The position numbers and the translations under genes were made by a program. From positions 62,001-126,000 of the forward strand of contig WJYB01000008.1 of the NCBI GenBank assembly GCA_009668015.1: DNA of 64,000 bases. Direction: 5' to 3'. This document shows, piece by piece, positions 27,788 to 38,498 of this stretch. The first letter of the stretch is position 1, and each line of letters opens with the position of its first letter. A model generated the notes under the pieces. That model searched no databases and had not been told where the DNA came from. It saw only the letters and a list, made by a program, of their open reading frames with translations. This stretch comes from Enterobacteriaceae bacterium RIT714. Its GTDB lineage: Bacteria > Pseudomonadota > Gammaproteobacteria > Enterobacterales > Enterobacteriaceae.

Positions 27788-27858
27788 CGGGGCAGTCTTT
27801 ACTCATCCAGGCAATCTATAGCAATTGAGGCCGCAGATAGTACCGTTGACAGAATAGT

Positions 27859-27876
27859 TATGCAATATTTATGCGT
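27859..27876 (-). promoter_or_regulatory. Possible ARG box upstream of artP
   Basis: TATGCAATATTTATGCGT is an imperfect 18-bp palindrome resembling ArgR half-sites (TGCAT type) with an AT-rich centre. ArgR repression of artP is known in E. coli. The match is moderate. Confidence 0.42.
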
Positions 27877-27948
27877 TAAAAGTTAAATATAAACCGTATT
27901 CATGTTTAAACATAGCACAAAATAGCGAAGGGCAATGGGGACGAGAAT

Positions 27949-27983
27949 AAATGTCGGCATTCCTCAAGAAATGCCGGACATTT
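27949..27983 (-). terminator. Possible terminator of ybjP
   Basis: AATGTCGGCATT pairs with AATGCCGGACATT with one bulged base, 22 bases beyond the ybjP stop on the minus strand, followed by TTTATT. The stem is stable but the T tract is weak. Confidence 0.45.
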
Positions 27984-28004
27984 TACGGGGGTTACGACTT
28001 TGGC

Positions 28005-28523
28005 CTAGCGATTTTCTATCGACTGGCGCAGCGTGCCAGCAGGCGCATGCACGTTGCCGCCGAGGTAACGCACGTCATCGATCGCCCAGCACTGGCCTTC
28101 ACGAATCATCAGCACTTCATCCTGCCAGGACTGGCTGCCCTGGGTCAGTTTCACCCGTAGCGGAATGTTGCGCGCGTCGGTATTCGGGATGGTTGATGCG
28201 CTGCTGACTTCTGCCCGGTCAGCAGGCGTGGTGCGGCTGGAGAACGGATCGGATTTAAGCAGGGCATTGTGCTGTGGTTCGCGGGCCGCATCGTTGAGCA
28301 GTTTCGCCAGATTATCGCTGAGATAAGGGCGCAGCGCGGTGATATCGCCGTTGCGGTGCGAAATGCGGTAATCATAGAATTGTTGAGCCACGGCGTCCGG
28401 GCCGCCTGCTATACAAGGGCCGCTGCGAGTCCCGATATCTTTAAATGCCGGTGTGACCGTCGTGGTGCAGGCGCTGAGCAGCAGCGCGCACGGCACGAAA
28501 AGTGCCAAAGCAGAATAGCGCAT
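28005..28523 (-). CDS. ybjP: Lipoprotein YbjP
   Basis: This 172-residue protein has a lipoprotein signal (MRYSALALFVPCALLLSAC) with lipidation at Cys19. The body matches E. coli YbjP (GPDAVAQQFYDYRI, RPYLSDNLAKLL, DPFSSRTTPAD, QSWQDEVLMIREGQCWAIDDVRYLGGNVHA). No enzymatic role is known. It faces away from ybjQ, with about 95 bases between the two starts. Confidence 0.9.
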   Translation of the reverse strand: MRYSALALFVPCALLLSACTTTVTPAFKDIGTRSGPCIAGGPDAVAQQFYDYRISHRNGDITALRPYLSDNLAKLLNDAAREPQHNALLKSDPFSSRTTPADRAEVSSASTIPNTDARNIPLRVKLTQGSQSWQDEVLMIREGQCWAIDDVRYLGGNVHAPAGTLRQSIENR

Positions 28524-28619
28524 GTTGATTTCCTTAATGATTAACTATCCTTTCAATAATAGCGTAACGAACCGATAATGCTGTGCTAAGGCATTGAACG
28601 CTAAAGCAGGAGATAAAAG

Positions 28620-28943
28620 ATGCAATTTTCTACCACCCCAACCCTGGAAGGCCAGCCGATTGTTGAGTATTGCGGCGTCGTGACCGGTGAGGCGATCCTG
28701 GGTGCGAACATCTTCCGCGACTTTTTTGCCGGGATCCGCGATATCGTCGGCGGACGTTCCGGCGCGTACGAAAAAGAGCTGCGTAAGGCGCGTGAAATCG
28801 CGTTTAAAGAGCTGGGCGAACAAGCCAAGGCGCTGGGGGCAGATGCCGTCGTAGGTATTGATATTGATTACGAAACGGTGGGGAAAGACGCCAGCATGCT
28901 GATGGTGAGCGTCAGCGGTACAGCGGTGAAAACGCGTCGATGA
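28620..28943 (+). CDS. ybjQ: YbjQ (UPF0145) family protein
   Basis: The 107-residue protein matches the YbjQ family, a small homo-oligomeric fold ([34 protein letters not shown] cut into short conserved blocks; [16 protein letters not shown]). The family is sometimes annotated as heavy-metal binding, but function is unproven. A GCAGGAGA ribosome site precedes the start, and its stop overlaps the amiD start by four bases, implying co-expression. Confidence 0.9.
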   Translation: MQFSTTPTLEGQPIVEYCGVVTGEAILGANIFRDFFAGIRDIVGGRSGAYEKELRKAREIAFKELGEQAKALGADAVVGIDIDYETVGKDASMLMVSVSGTAVKTRR

Positions 28944-29770
28944 AGCGCCTGTTGTCCACCGCCCTGCTGGCGATGCTGCTGGTGGGATGTGCCACCGAAA
29001 AGGGCATTGTCGATAAAGGCGCCTATGAGCTGGATACCCGGCATCAGGCGCAGGCGGCCTATCCGCGTATCAAAGTGCTGGTGATTCACTATACCGCTGA
29101 CGATTTTGACAGCTCGCTGGCGACGCTGACCGATAAAAACGTCAGCTCGCACTACCTGATCCCGGCCCAACCTCCTGCATCCGACGGCAAACCGCGGATC
29201 TGGCAGCTGGTGCCGGAAAAGGATTTAGCCTGGCATGCGGGCATCAGCTACTGGCGCGGAGCGACGCGTATCAACGACACCTCGATAGGCATAGAACTGG
29301 AGAACCGGGGCTGGCAGAAAACGGCTGGCGTGAAGCAGTTTGTTCCCTTTGAACCGGCGCAGATTGCCGCGCTGATCCCCCTCGCCAAAGACATTATTGC
29401 TCGCTATGACATTAAGCCGCAGAACGTCGTGGCCCATGCCGATATTGCGCCGCAGCGCAAAGACGATCCCGGTCCGCTGTTTCCGTGGCAGGCGCTGGCC
29501 GAGCAGGGGATAGGCGCATGGCCGGATCCCGCGCGGGTGGCGTTTTATCTTAACGGGCAGTTCGCTTATCAAAGCGTAGAGACAGCGGCATTGCTGGATG
29601 TGCTGGCGCGCTACGGTTACGACGTGCCGGAAAACAGCACGGCAGCGCAACAAAAACGCGTCATCATGGCATTTCAGATGCATTACCGTCCCCGGGTCTG
29701 GAACGGTATCGCTGATGCGGAAACGATGGCGATCGCCCAGGCCCTGTTGGAGAAATACGGGCAGGGGTGA
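28940..29770 (+). CDS. amiD: 1,6-anhydro-MurNAc-L-alanine amidase AmiD
   Basis: The 276-residue outer-membrane lipoprotein begins with a lipobox (LLAMLLVGC). The amidase_2 domain (about residues 45-190) has zinc ligands in [11 protein letters not shown] and [20 protein letters not shown] and the catalytic Glu region [12 protein letters not shown]-terminal peptidoglycan-binding helix bundle follows (residues 200-270). AmiD cleaves the MurNAc-L-Ala bond, including in anhydro-muropeptides. Length equals that of E. coli. It is coupled to ybjQ by an ATGA overlap. Confidence 0.95.
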   Translation: MKRLLSTALLAMLLVGCATEKGIVDKGAYELDTRHQAQAAYPRIKVLVIHYTADDFDSSLATLTDKNVSSHYLIPAQPPASDGKPRIWQLVPEKDLAWHAGISYWRGATRINDTSIGIELENRGWQKTAGVKQFVPFEPAQIAALIPLAKDIIARYDIKPQNVVAHADIAPQRKDDPGPLFPWQALAEQGIGAWPDPARVAFYLNGQFAYQSVETAALLDVLARYGYDVPENSTAAQQKRVIMAFQMHYRPRVWNGIADAETMAIAQALLEKYGQG

Positions 29771-29790
29771 GGGCGGGCAGAACGGTGGGG

Positions 29791-30804
29791 TTAACGATGC
29801 AGTTTGCCGTGATCCCGTAGCCACGCGGCGGTGCGCACAATTCCGTCTTCCAGCGTGACGATCGGTTTGTAGCCCAGCTCATTTTCAGCGCGCGTGGTAT
29901 CCAGCGTAAAATCAAAATTAAGCTTCGATACCCCGTAGTGCGTCAATGCCGGCTCTTTGGCCGATTTATTGCCAAAGCGCTCCATGCTGCGGGCAATCAT
30001 GTCCAGCATCGGGTACGGCACCGAGCGGATCCGACAGTGAATATTCAGCTCATCAATCAGCCGCTGCACAATATTGCGCAGCATTTGCGGCTCGCCGTTG
30101 GTGATGTTATACGCGCGGCCAGACGCCAGATGGTCGCAGTGCGGCTGGCTCGCCAGCCACATGGCATGCACGGCGTTCTCGTAGTAAGTCATATCCACCA
30201 GCGCATCGCCACCGCGCGGCAACAGCACGCTGCCGTAATGGTGCATCATCTGCGCCAGTCGCGGAATAAAGACTTTATCGTGCGGGCCAAACAGGCTTTG
30301 CGGGCGCAGAATCGTAAAGCGGGTATGCGGATTCGACTGGGCCAGCAGATCGATCACCTCTTCGCTGGCGGCTTTGCTGCGAGCAAACTCGCAGGCGAAA
30401 CGCGCCGGGCGGAAATCTTCCTGGATATCACGATGATGGTGATAGTCAAAATAGAGCGACGGGGAGGAGATATGAACGAAATTTCTTACGCCCCATGCGA
30501 CGGCCCATTCGCCGAGACGGCGGGTGGCGCGGACGTTGGCAAGGTCAAACGCTTCCTGGGTGCCCCAGGGAGAGGTAAAACTGGAGCAGTGCCACAGCGT
30601 GTCAATTCCGGCGAGCATCACTTTGGCCTGTGATGAAACCAGTTCCGTCAGGTCGGCGTGGATAAATTCAGCACCCATTTTTTGCAGGAGCTTGCCCATC
30701 GCTTCGTTGCGACCGGTCGCTCTGACGCTGATGCCTTTGTTGCGCAGAAACTCGACCGCATTTCGGCCTAAGCCGCTGGTGGCGCCGGTAACCAGTACCT
30801 TCAT
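29791..30804 (-). CDS. ybjS: NAD(P)-dependent epimerase/reductase-like YbjS
   Basis: The 337-residue protein has the N-terminal Rossmann motif [15 protein letters not shown], an extended SDR active-site region with Ser-x(n)-Tyr/Lys-type elements, and a C-terminal substrate domain. The start at 30804 gives the E. coli length; the frame stays open another 63 bases upstream without a ribosome site. The substrate is unknown. It lies downstream of poxB-ltaE-ybjT on the same strand, 80 bases after ybjT. Confidence 0.92.
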   Translation of the reverse strand: MKVLVTGATSGLGRNAVEFLRNKGISVRATGRNEAMGKLLQKMGAEFIHADLTELVSSQAKVMLAGIDTLWHCSSFTSPWGTQEAFDLANVRATRRLGEWAVAWGVRNFVHISSPSLYFDYHHHRDIQEDFRPARFACEFARSKAASEEVIDLLAQSNPHTRFTILRPQSLFGPHDKVFIPRLAQMMHHYGSVLLPRGGDALVDMTYYENAVHAMWLASQPHCDHLASGRAYNITNGEPQMLRNIVQRLIDELNIHCRIRSVPYPMLDMIARSMERFGNKSAKEPALTHYGVSKLNFDFTLDTTRAENELGYKPIVTLEDGIVRTAAWLRDHGKLHR

Positions 30805-30884
30805 ATCAATCCACTGTGTTGAAAAGAATTTCGTGCGCATTCTTCCGTGAATTACGCCACGATGCAATGGGAAAGGAGTAAGAA

Positions 30885-32333
30885 TCAGCGTTTAAATGAG
30901 ATTTTTTCTGTGATGTGTTCCGCAAGCTGCGCAATCCGTTTTGCCATACCGCGAAAGATAAACAGATGTGCCGGGATCATCAGAAGCCAGTAAAACAGCC
31001 CTGGCATTCCGTGAGGATGCCACCAGGCGCGGACGTCCAGTTCACGGTGATCGCCTTTGTCTTTAAGAGTAAAGCACAGTCGGCCCAGGCCGGGCGCTTT
31101 CATACCAAACAGCAGCGCCAGCTGTTTTTCCGGCTCGACGATGATAACTTTCCAGCTATCAACGGTGTCGCCGGTTTGCAGCCACGGATGCGCCGGGCGA
31201 CCTTTTGCCAGTTTATGCCCCACCAGCAGATCGAGCATGCCGCGCGTTTGCCAGAGAATATTGCCGAAGAAATAACGTTCTTTGCCGCCAATCTGGTTGA
31301 TCACCTGCCACAGCGCCTGCAGGCTGGCGTCCGTTTTGACGGTGTAGCCAGCCTGTTTGGGGTAAAACCCGTATTCCGGCCGCCAGCGGGCAAAGGCCTG
31401 CGCGTCGTAACCCCAGTCGCTGGAGTGCATCAGCTTCTCTTCTTCTTTTAGCGTGAGGCGCACGGCGTCGTCAAAACGCATCAGCGTCTGCGGTATCAGC
31501 GCGCGTAGCTCGCGGTCATCTGCCAGCAGATCGTGCTTCAGCCCCTGGATCAACGCTTTTGCCGTCGTCGGGGGAACCGAGGTGATGACGTTTAAAAACC
31601 ACACCGAGATCCAACGGGTCGGGAAGGGGATGGGTATCAGCCACCGTCGGCGACCGCTGACCGTCATAAAATGTTCAAATTGTTCCTGGTAGCTCAACAC
31701 TTCCGGCCCAGCGGCTTCCAGCACGCGATGGTTGTCCGCCGGATGATTCAGCAGTTCGACCAGATAGTGCAGCAGATTCTGCAGTGCAATCGGCGTGGTG
31801 CGCGACCGGACCCAGCGCGGCGGCGTCAGCACCGGCAGGTTATAAACCATATCGCGCATCACTTCGAAGGCAGCGGAACCGGCGCCGACGATGATCCCCG
31901 CGCGCAGTTCGGTGAGCGGAATATTAGCGCTTCGCAGCGTTTCAGCCGTGAGCTGACGCGCGCGCAGATGGTCGGACTGTTCGTGTTCTGGAGCCTGTAA
32001 TGAGCTTAAGAAAATCACCTGTTTGACCGGCGTTTCGAGCAGCGCATCGCGGACGTTCATCGCCACCTGGCGCTCATGAGCGATAAAATCACCGCCTTCG
32101 CCCATGCTATGCACCAGATAATAGAGCGTATCCACGCCTTCCAGCAGCGCTGACAGCTCTTTTGGCCAGTTGAGATCAATCGTATGACAGGTGACGTTAG
32201 GCAGATTCAGCTTCTGTAGCCGTTCGGTATTACGTGCCGCCGCCAGCACCTGATGTCCGTGCTGGCTTAATGCCGTTGTCAGATGCTGACCGATATAACC
32301 GCTGGCGCCCAACACCAGAATACGTTGCGGCAC
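30885..32333 (-). CDS. ybjT: NAD(P)-binding protein YbjT (DUF2867)
   Basis: The 482-residue protein has an N-terminal Rossmann fold ([32 protein letters not shown]) covering about residues 1-290, followed by a DUF2867 domain and a hydrophobic C-terminal stretch ([18 protein letters not shown]). It matches E. coli YbjT (476 residues). The reaction is unknown. It starts ten bases after ltaE and is presumably co-transcribed. Confidence 0.9.
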   Translation of the reverse strand: MPQRILVLGASGYIGQHLTTALSQHGHQVLAAARNTERLQKLNLPNVTCHTIDLNWPKELSALLEGVDTLYYLVHSMGEGGDFIAHERQVAMNVRDALLETPVKQVIFLSSLQAPEHEQSDHLRARQLTAETLRSANIPLTELRAGIIVGAGSAAFEVMRDMVYNLPVLTPPRWVRSRTTPIALQNLLHYLVELLNHPADNHRVLEAAGPEVLSYQEQFEHFMTVSGRRRWLIPIPFPTRWISVWFLNVITSVPPTTAKALIQGLKHDLLADDRELRALIPQTLMRFDDAVRLTLKEEEKLMHSSDWGYDAQAFARWRPEYGFYPKQAGYTVKTDASLQALWQVINQIGGKERYFFGNILWQTRGMLDLLVGHKLAKGRPAHPWLQTGDTVDSWKVIIVEPEKQLALLFGMKAPGLGRLCFTLKDKGDHRELDVRAWWHPHGMPGLFYWLLMIPAHLFIFRGMAKRIAQLAEHITEKISFKR

Positions 32334-32343
32334 GGTGTGCTCC

Positions 32344-33345
32344 TTAGCGCTGTAAAAAGGCCTGCCAGTGTTTTACCACTTCAGCGAGCTGATCGCGGTT
32401 CACATCGAGATGCATCACCAGGCGGACCACCGGGGAGGCGTTGATCAACACCCCGTGGGACTTCATATGCTCACCCAGTGCGGCAGCATTTTGCTCACCG
32501 ACGCGCACAAACAGCATATTGGTGTCATGACGCATGACATCGGCACCGATCTCGCGCAGCTGCGTGGCCATCCATGCCGCGTTATCGTGATCGTCTTTAA
32601 GACGGGCAACGTTATTTTTTAGCGCGTACAGACCCGCCGCCGCCAGAATGCCCGCCTGGCGCATGCCGCCGCCGGTCATCTTACGCCAGCGGTTGGCGCG
32701 CTTAATGTAATCGGTATCGCCAACCAGCAGAGAGCCGACCGGCGTGCCCAGCCCTTTGGAGAGACAAATGGTGAACGAGTCGCAATACCGGGCGATCTCT
32801 TTCAGCTCGCAGCCATATTCCACCACGGCGTTAAAAATACGCGCGCCGTCGACGTGCAGCCCCAGTTTACGTTCGCGGGTAAATTCCCATGCCGCTTTCA
32901 GGTATTCGCGTGGCAGCACTTTGCCGTTGTGGGTGTTTTCCAGACTGAGCAATTTGGTGCGGGCAAAGTGAATATCATCCGCTTTGATTTTCGCCGCGAC
33001 TTTATCCAGCGGCAGCGTTCCGTCGGAGGCTGCATCGATAGGCTGGGGCTGAATACTGCCCAGCACCGCCGCGCCTCCGGCTTCATACAGATAGTTATGC
33101 GCACCCTGGCCGACGATATACTCTTCGCCGCGCTCGCAGTGGCTGAGCAACGCCACCAGGTTGGCCTGGGTACCGGTTGGCAGGAACAGCGCCGCTTGTT
33201 TGCCGCCTAATTCGGCGGCATAGCGCTGAAGTTCATTCACGGTAGGATCATCACCGTATACATCGTCCCCGACCGGGGCGGCCATCATCTCTTCAAGCAT
33301 GGCGCGGCTCGGGCGGGTTACAGTATCACTGCGCAGGTCTATCAT
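32344..33345 (-). CDS. ltaE: Low-specificity L-threonine aldolase
   Basis: The 333-residue PLP enzyme equals E. coli LtaE in length. It shows [39 protein letters not shown] and the PLP lysine in [14 protein letters not shown]. It cleaves L-threonine and L-allo-threonine to glycine and acetaldehyde. It follows poxB by 38 bases, on the same strand. Confidence 0.95.
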   Translation of the reverse strand: MIDLRSDTVTRPSRAMLEEMMAAPVGDDVYGDDPTVNELQRYAAELGGKQAALFLPTGTQANLVALLSHCERGEEYIVGQGAHNYLYEAGGAAVLGSIQPQPIDAASDGTLPLDKVAAKIKADDIHFARTKLLSLENTHNGKVLPREYLKAAWEFTRERKLGLHVDGARIFNAVVEYGCELKEIARYCDSFTICLSKGLGTPVGSLLVGDTDYIKRANRWRKMTGGGMRQAGILAAAGLYALKNNVARLKDDHDNAAWMATQLREIGADVMRHDTNMLFVRVGEQNAAALGEHMKSHGVLINASPVVRLVMHLDVNRDQLAEVVKHWQAFLQR

Positions 33346-33383
33346 TTCACATCCCTATAGTTTGAAAGGCGATGTGAGATGTT

Positions 33384-35102
33384 TTACCTGAGCCAGTTGG
33401 TTTTTGCCAGTTCCATCACTTCGTCACCCCGACCGCTGATAATCGCGCGCAGCATATAGAGGCTGAAACCTTTGGCCTGCTCAAGCTTGATCTGCGGCGG
33501 GATCGCCAGCTCTTCTTTAGCGACCACCACATCTACCAGCACCGGACCGTCGATCGAGAACGCACGCTGGAGCGCTTCGTCCACTTCTGAGGCTTTTTCC
33601 ACGCGAATGCCGGTAATACCGCAAGCCTCGGCGATGCGGGCGAAGTTGGTGTCGTGCAGCTCCGTGCCGTCGGTCAGATAGCCTCCGGCTTTCATCTCCA
33701 TCGCCACAAAGCCCAGCACGCTGTTGTTGAACACCACAATTTTTAGCGGCAGCTTCATCTGCACCACGGAGAGGAAATCGCCCATCAGCATGCTGAAGCC
33801 GCCGTCGCCGCACATGGCCACCACCTGGCGTTCCGGCGCGGTGGCTTGTGCGCCCAGCGCCTGCGGCATGGCGTTAGCCATCGAGCCGTGGTTGAACGAG
33901 CCGAGCAGGCGGCGTTTCCCGTTCATCTTCAGATAGCGGGCCGCCCAGACGGTTGGAGTACCCACGTCGCAGGTAAAAATGGCATCGTCGCTGGCGAAAT
34001 GGCTGATCTGCTGCGCCAGATATTGCGGGTGAATGGCTTTTTCGCTCGGTTTGGCGAGATCGTCCAGCCCTTTGCGCGCATCGCGGTAATCGCTCAGCGC
34101 TTTGTCGAGGAACTTGCGATCGGTTTTCTCTTCCAGATGCGGGAGCAGCGCGGTAAGGGTGGATTTGATATCGCCGATCAGCGCCATATCCACTTTGCTG
34201 TGCGCGCCGATACTGCCGGGGTTGATATCGATCTGAATAATTTTCGCGTCGGTCGGGTAGAAGGCGCGGTAAGGGAACTGAGTGCCGAGCAACACCAGCG
34301 TGTCGGCATTCATCATGGTGTGGAATCCGGACGAGAAGCCAATCAGTCCGGTCATACCGACATCGTAGGGGTTATCGTATTCCACATGCTCTTTGCCGCG
34401 CAGGGCGTGAACAATCGGAGCTTTCAGCTTAGCGGCAAACTCTACCAGCTCTTTGTGCGCGCCCGCACAACCGCTGCCGCACATCAGGGCGATATTGCTG
34501 GAGTAGCGCAGCAGTTGCGCCAGCTTTTTCAGCTCCTCTTCTGCCGGCGTCACCACGGCCTGCGGCGCGTGATACCAGTGGGTGCTTGCGCCCTCCGGGG
34601 CCGCTTTTAACGCCACGTCACCGGGCAGCACCACCACCGACACGCCGCGATTAAGAATCGCTTTACGCATCGCAATCGCCAGCACCTGTGGGATTTGCTC
34701 AGGGCTGGAAACCAGCTCACAGTAGTGGCTACATTCACGGAACAGCTCCTGCGGGTGCGTCTCCTGAAAATAGCCGCTGCCGATTTCGCTTGACGGAATA
34801 TGCGCCGCAATCGCCAGTACCGGAACATGGTTACGGTGACAGTCGAACAGACCGTTAATCAGGTGCAGGTTGCCCGGCCCACATGAACCGGCGCACACGG
34901 CCAACTCGCCCGTCAGCTGTGCCTCTGCGCCTGCGGCAAATGCCGCCACTTCTTCATGGCGTGTAGGCATCCATTCAATGGTGCCCATCCGGTTGAGGCT
35001 GTCGCTTAAGCCGTTCAGCGAGTCGCCGGTCACTCCCCAAATGCGTTTTACCCCGGCTTGTTCCAGCGTTTTTGCAACATAAGCGGCCACAGTCTGTTTC
35101 AT
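33384..35102 (-). CDS. poxB: Pyruvate dehydrogenase (ubiquinone) / pyruvate oxidase
   Basis: The 572-residue flavoprotein equals E. coli PoxB. N-terminal TPP pyrimidine domain: [14 protein letters not shown], with the catalytic Glu in [14 protein letters not shown]. The FAD domain is central. The C-terminal TPP-binding motif runs from GDGGFSML to VVFNN. The last 20 residues form the lipid-binding peptide ending in LAKTNWLR. It decarboxylates pyruvate to acetate and CO2, passing electrons to ubiquinone at the membrane; in E. coli it is RpoS-dependent in stationary phase. It diverges from the DoxX-family gene. Confidence 0.96.
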   Translation of the reverse strand: MKQTVAAYVAKTLEQAGVKRIWGVTGDSLNGLSDSLNRMGTIEWMPTRHEEVAAFAAGAEAQLTGELAVCAGSCGPGNLHLINGLFDCHRNHVPVLAIAAHIPSSEIGSGYFQETHPQELFRECSHYCELVSSPEQIPQVLAIAMRKAILNRGVSVVVLPGDVALKAAPEGASTHWYHAPQAVVTPAEEELKKLAQLLRYSSNIALMCGSGCAGAHKELVEFAAKLKAPIVHALRGKEHVEYDNPYDVGMTGLIGFSSGFHTMMNADTLVLLGTQFPYRAFYPTDAKIIQIDINPGSIGAHSKVDMALIGDIKSTLTALLPHLEEKTDRKFLDKALSDYRDARKGLDDLAKPSEKAIHPQYLAQQISHFASDDAIFTCDVGTPTVWAARYLKMNGKRRLLGSFNHGSMANAMPQALGAQATAPERQVVAMCGDGGFSMLMGDFLSVVQMKLPLKIVVFNNSVLGFVAMEMKAGGYLTDGTELHDTNFARIAEACGITGIRVEKASEVDEALQRAFSIDGPVLVDVVVAKEELAIPPQIKLEQAKGFSLYMLRAIISGRGDEVMELAKTNWLR

Positions 35103-35254
35103 GGTTGTCCATCTCCGTTTTGTGATAACGCTTACAAGCTTAGAAGAAACTGGCCGTTATGCCCGTTAATTTCCCCTGATTACCAGGGAGTTTCATTGTG
35201 TAACTATTCGTCATATCCTGACAAAACCTCGGGTAAAAACAGGAATTATTTCAA

Positions 35255-35689
35255 ATGGTTAAATCATTGTTAATCACTGTTAATAAAACGCTAATGCACG
35301 AAGATTTTGGCAAGCTGTTATTACGACTGGCTGTCGGCGGGCTGATGCTTTTTCATGGCTTGCATAAGTTGTTTGGAGGCGTCGGTTTTATCAGCGGGAT
35401 GCTGGTGGCAAAAGGTTTGCCGGGATTTATCGCTTACGGCGTGCTGATCGGCGAAGTGGTTGCGCCAGTGCTGATTGTGTTGGGGATCCTCACACGTCCG
35501 GCGGCGCTGGTGCTGGCATTTACCATGGTGGTGGCGTGGCTGATGGTGGGGACGGGTAAAACCTTCGCACTGGATGCGGTGGGGGCATGGGCAATCGAAA
35601 GCCTGGTTTACTTCTTCATCGGTGCGCTGGCCGTGGCGTTTATCGGCGCAGGGCGGTATGCGCTCGCCAACGATCCGGCGTGGAAATAA
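35255..35689 (+). CDS. DoxX-family inner membrane protein
   Basis: The 144-residue product has four membrane segments (about residues 20-40, 55-77, 83-102 and 115-138) and the DoxX family pattern LLLRLAVGGLMLFHGLHKLFGG, VAPVLIVLGILTRPAALVLAF. DoxX relatives are linked to quinone-dependent redox or thiosulphate metabolism in some organisms, but function here is unknown. An AGGAA site precedes the ATG; an internal ATG 39 bases later is possible. It is inserted between poxB and hcr, which are adjacent in K-12, and is transcribed against both. Confidence 0.88.
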   Translation: MVKSLLITVNKTLMHEDFGKLLLRLAVGGLMLFHGLHKLFGGVGFISGMLVAKGLPGFIAYGVLIGEVVAPVLIVLGILTRPAALVLAFTMVVAWLMVGTGKTFALDAVGAWAIESLVYFFIGALAVAFIGAGRYALANDPAWK

Positions 35690-35692
35690 AAT

Positions 35693-35721
35693 AAAGCCCG
35701 GTGATGTTTCACCGGGCTTTT
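35693..35721. terminator. Bidirectional terminator between doxX-like gene and hcr
   Basis: AAAGCCCGGTG-atgttt-CACCGGGCTTT is an 11-bp perfect stem with A and T flanks on both sides. It lies directly after the DoxX gene and two bases beyond the hcr stop. Confidence 0.88.
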
Positions 35722-35723
35722 CA

Positions 35724-36692
35724 TCAGGCCAGTACCAGGTCACCCTGCGGATGACAGGAACACGCCAGCACATAACCGTCGGCAATTTCGGCTTCCGTCA
35801 GCGTCATGGTGCTGCTGACGGTGTATTTGCCGGAAACCACTTTCGTTTTACAGCAACCGCACACTCCCGCGCGACAAGCCGCGACGACCGGAACCTTATT
35901 GCTTTCCAGCGCGTCCAGCAGCGTCGTGCCGACGCGTCCGAAGAAGGTCTGCGCAGGCTGCAGTTTGGTGAATTTCACCCCGCTGGTGGCGGCTTCGGCT
36001 ACAGGCGTAAAGAACTGCTCTTTAAAGAAGCGGGTGACGCCAAGCGCTCGTACCTCTTTTTCCACGATCTCCATATACGGCGCAGGGCCGCAGGTCATCA
36101 CGGTACGTGAGGCGATATCCGGCACGCTTTGCAGCAGCTCGCGGCTCAGGCGACCGGCGACAAAACCAGCGGTGGCATTGTTTTCCGCCACCAGGGTCAC
36201 CGGATAATCACGCCATTCGTCAGCAAAGATCACATCCTCTGGCGAACGGACGCTGAAAATCACCTGCACGTCCGCCTGCGGACGATTTTTCGCCAGCCAG
36301 CGACGCATAGACATCACCGGCGTCACGCCACACCCGGCCGCCAGCAGCAGAAATTCATCATCTGCTTTGTCATCGCAGACGAAATCACCCTGCGCGTCGG
36401 ACAGCCAGATATAGTCACCCCGTTTCACCTCGCGCGTTAGCCACTGAGAGCCGGCACCGTCATCAATGCGGCGAATGGTGAGCGTAATGTACTCGCTCAC
36501 GCCCGGTGTCGATGACAGCGTGTAGGCGCGCAGGGTCTCCGCCGAGTTGCGGATGCTCACCAGCGCATACTGGCCGGCGCGGTACGGATAGTAATCATGG
36601 CATAGCAGCGACAGCGTCCACACATCAGGCGTCTCCTGATGGATGTGGTGAACCTGCATCCGCCACGGACATTGTGAGGTTGGCATCGTCAT
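35724..36692 (-). CDS. hcr: NADH oxidoreductase Hcr
   Basis: The 322-residue enzyme equals E. coli Hcr. It has an FAD domain (YALVSIRN, RAYTLSSTPG), an NAD domain (LLAAGCGVTPVMSM, MTCGPAPYMEI) and a C-terminal plant-type [2Fe-2S] ferredoxin domain (CRAGVCGCCKTKVVSG ... CSCHP). It reduces Hcp with NADH. It is ten bases downstream of hcp in the hcp-hcr operon. Confidence 0.96.
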   Translation of the reverse strand: MTMPTSQCPWRMQVHHIHQETPDVWTLSLLCHDYYPYRAGQYALVSIRNSAETLRAYTLSSTPGVSEYITLTIRRIDDGAGSQWLTREVKRGDYIWLSDAQGDFVCDDKADDEFLLLAAGCGVTPVMSMRRWLAKNRPQADVQVIFSVRSPEDVIFADEWRDYPVTLVAENNATAGFVAGRLSRELLQSVPDIASRTVMTCGPAPYMEIVEKEVRALGVTRFFKEQFFTPVAEAATSGVKFTKLQPAQTFFGRVGTTLLDALESNKVPVVAACRAGVCGCCKTKVVSGKYTVSSTMTLTEAEIADGYVLACSCHPQGDLVLA

Positions 36693-36702
36693 CAGTGGCT
36701 CC

Positions 36703-38361
36703 TTACGCGCTCAGCAGTTGCTGCATGTCTTCTTCTACGGTAGTCACAGAACGCAGGCCAAATTTCTCGTTCAGGACGGCCAGCAGATCCGGTGTCAGGA
36801 AGCCTGGCGCCGTCGGGCCGGTGACGATGTTGGTCACGCCCAGGGACAGCAGGGTCAGCAGGATCACAATCGCTTTTTGCTCGAACCAGGAAAGCACCAG
36901 CGACAGCGGCAGGTCATTCACGCCACAGCCCAGTTTTTCTGCCAGAGTGACGGCGAGAATAATGGCGGAGTAGGCATCATTACACTGACCGGCATCAACC
37001 AGACGCGGCAGGCCTTCGATATCGCCGAAGTCCAGCTTGTTGAAGCGATATTTACCGCACGCCAGAGTCAGGATCAGGCAGTCCTGCGGAACGCGGGTGG
37101 CGAAATCGGTGAAGTAATTACGTTCCCCGCGCGCGCCATCGCAACCGCCAATCAGGAAGATGTGACGCAGTTTTTCGCGGCTGACGAGATCGATCAGGGA
37201 GTCCGCCGCACCCAGCAGCGTTTCGCGGCCAAAGCCCACGGTGATCAGATGTTCGATTTCGCTGAACGGGAAGCCTGCCATCTGTTGGGCCTGAGTGATA
37301 ACCGGACCAAAATCATCGCCTTCAAGATGGCTCACGCCCGGCCAGCCGACGATGCTGCGCGTCCAGATACGATCGTCATACGAGCCCACGGTCGGGTCGA
37401 TGATGCAGTTAGAGGTCATAACAATCGGGCCCGGGAAGCGCGCAAATTCGACCTGTTGGTTCTGCCAGCCACTGCCGTAGTTGCCGACCAGATGCTTAAA
37501 TTTACGCAGCTCCGGGTAGCCGTGAGCGGGCAGCATTTCGCCGTGGGTATAGACGTTAACGCCAGTGCCTTCAGTTTGCTGCAGCAGGTTGTAGAGATCT
37601 TTCAGGTCATGACCGGAGATCAGAATACATTTGCCTGCGGTGGCTTTAACGTTGACCTGAGTTGGCGTCGGATGGCCGTAGGTGCTGGTTTCACCGGCAT
37701 CCAGAATGCTCATCACCTTGAAGTTCATCTGGCCGATTTCCATCGAACACGCCAGCAGCGCGTCCATATCGGAAGGCCAGGTGCCCAGCCACGCCATGAT
37801 TTTGTGGTACTGCGCGTAAATATCGTTGTCGTATTGACCGAGCACGTGGGCGTGTTCCATATAGGCCGCAGCCCCTTTCAGGCCGTACAAACACAGAAGG
37901 CGCAGGCCAAGAATGTTTTCGCCAATCGCTGCTTTATCTTTGTTCGGGGTAAATTCTGCCGCCTGACGCTGCAACTCTCCCAGATCGTTGCTCACCAGCT
38001 GCAGACTGGCCATCGGATTATCCACAGCGGCGTGAGGATCCTGACTCAGGCTTTGCGCTTTCAGCGCTTCGCGCAGGGCGATAGCTTCGCGGGCGTAGCC
38101 CACAATACGCGGGGAATCGAAGTTAACGTTGGTCAGGGTCGAGAAAAATGCGCGCGGGGCAAAATTATCCACGTAGTGGTCAACAATGCCGTATTCGCGT
38201 GCTTTTGCCGCCCAGGCGGATAAACCTTGCAGGGCCGCAATCAGGAGATCTTGCAGGTCAGACGTTTCTGCGGTTTTACCGCACATACCCTGCGCGTAAG
38301 AGCAGCCGTTCCCGGCAGGGGTACGGATGGTTTGTTCACATTGCACACAAAACATAATCAC
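36703..38361 (-). CDS. hcp: Hybrid-cluster protein / NO reductase Hcp
   Basis: The 552-residue protein has the enterobacterial N-terminal cluster motif Cys5-x2-Cys8-x11-Cys20-x6-Cys27 and the downstream ligands of the hybrid 4Fe-2O-2S cluster (for example [31 protein letters not shown]). Hcp is a high-affinity NO reductase protecting anaerobic cells from nitrosative stress, and it also promotes protein S-nitrosylation in E. coli. An NsrR-like and an FNR-like site precede it, consistent with known anaerobic and NO control. Confidence 0.96.
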   Translation of the reverse strand: MIMFCVQCEQTIRTPAGNGCSYAQGMCGKTAETSDLQDLLIAALQGLSAWAAKAREYGIVDHYVDNFAPRAFFSTLTNVNFDSPRIVGYAREAIALREALKAQSLSQDPHAAVDNPMASLQLVSNDLGELQRQAAEFTPNKDKAAIGENILGLRLLCLYGLKGAAAYMEHAHVLGQYDNDIYAQYHKIMAWLGTWPSDMDALLACSMEIGQMNFKVMSILDAGETSTYGHPTPTQVNVKATAGKCILISGHDLKDLYNLLQQTEGTGVNVYTHGEMLPAHGYPELRKFKHLVGNYGSGWQNQQVEFARFPGPIVMTSNCIIDPTVGSYDDRIWTRSIVGWPGVSHLEGDDFGPVITQAQQMAGFPFSEIEHLITVGFGRETLLGAADSLIDLVSREKLRHIFLIGGCDGARGERNYFTDFATRVPQDCLILTLACGKYRFNKLDFGDIEGLPRLVDAGQCNDAYSAIILAVTLAEKLGCGVNDLPLSLVLSWFEQKAIVILLTLLSLGVTNIVTGPTAPGFLTPDLLAVLNEKFGLRSVTTVEEDMQQLLSA

Positions 38362-38369
38362 ACCTGTTA

Positions 38370-38392
38370 AAGTTATATTTGATATACATGTT
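38370..38392 (-). promoter_or_regulatory. NsrR-type operator upstream of hcp
   Basis: Half-sites AAGTTATATTT (38370-38380) and ATATACATGTT (38382-38392) form an 11-1-11 palindrome resembling the NsrR consensus AAGATGCATTT-N-AAATGCATCTT. It lies 9-31 bases from the start codon. NsrR is the NO-sensing repressor of hcp-hcr in E. coli. Confidence 0.6.
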
Positions 38393-38451
38393 TAAGGTTA
38401 TGCCTGTGGATGGGGAGAGAAAAGCGCTTTTTGCCACAAAATAGAGGGTTA

Positions 38452-38465
38452 TTGATTTAACGCAA
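38452..38465 (-). promoter_or_regulatory. Possible FNR site upstream of hcp
   Basis: TTGATTTAACGCAA matches 8 of 10 defined positions of TTGAT-N4-ATCAA, about 95 bases upstream of the hcp start. Anaerobic activation of hcp by FNR is known; this location is plausible but unproven. Confidence 0.42.
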
Positions 38466-38498
38466 TTTTGGCGGTAGAGGTCTACCGCCAGAGAGGTA

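Noticed and set aside
36718..38223. 501-codon open frame on the plus strand
   Set aside because: It is antisense to hcp, whose Cys motifs and length are fully conserved; the plus-strand translation has no domain features.
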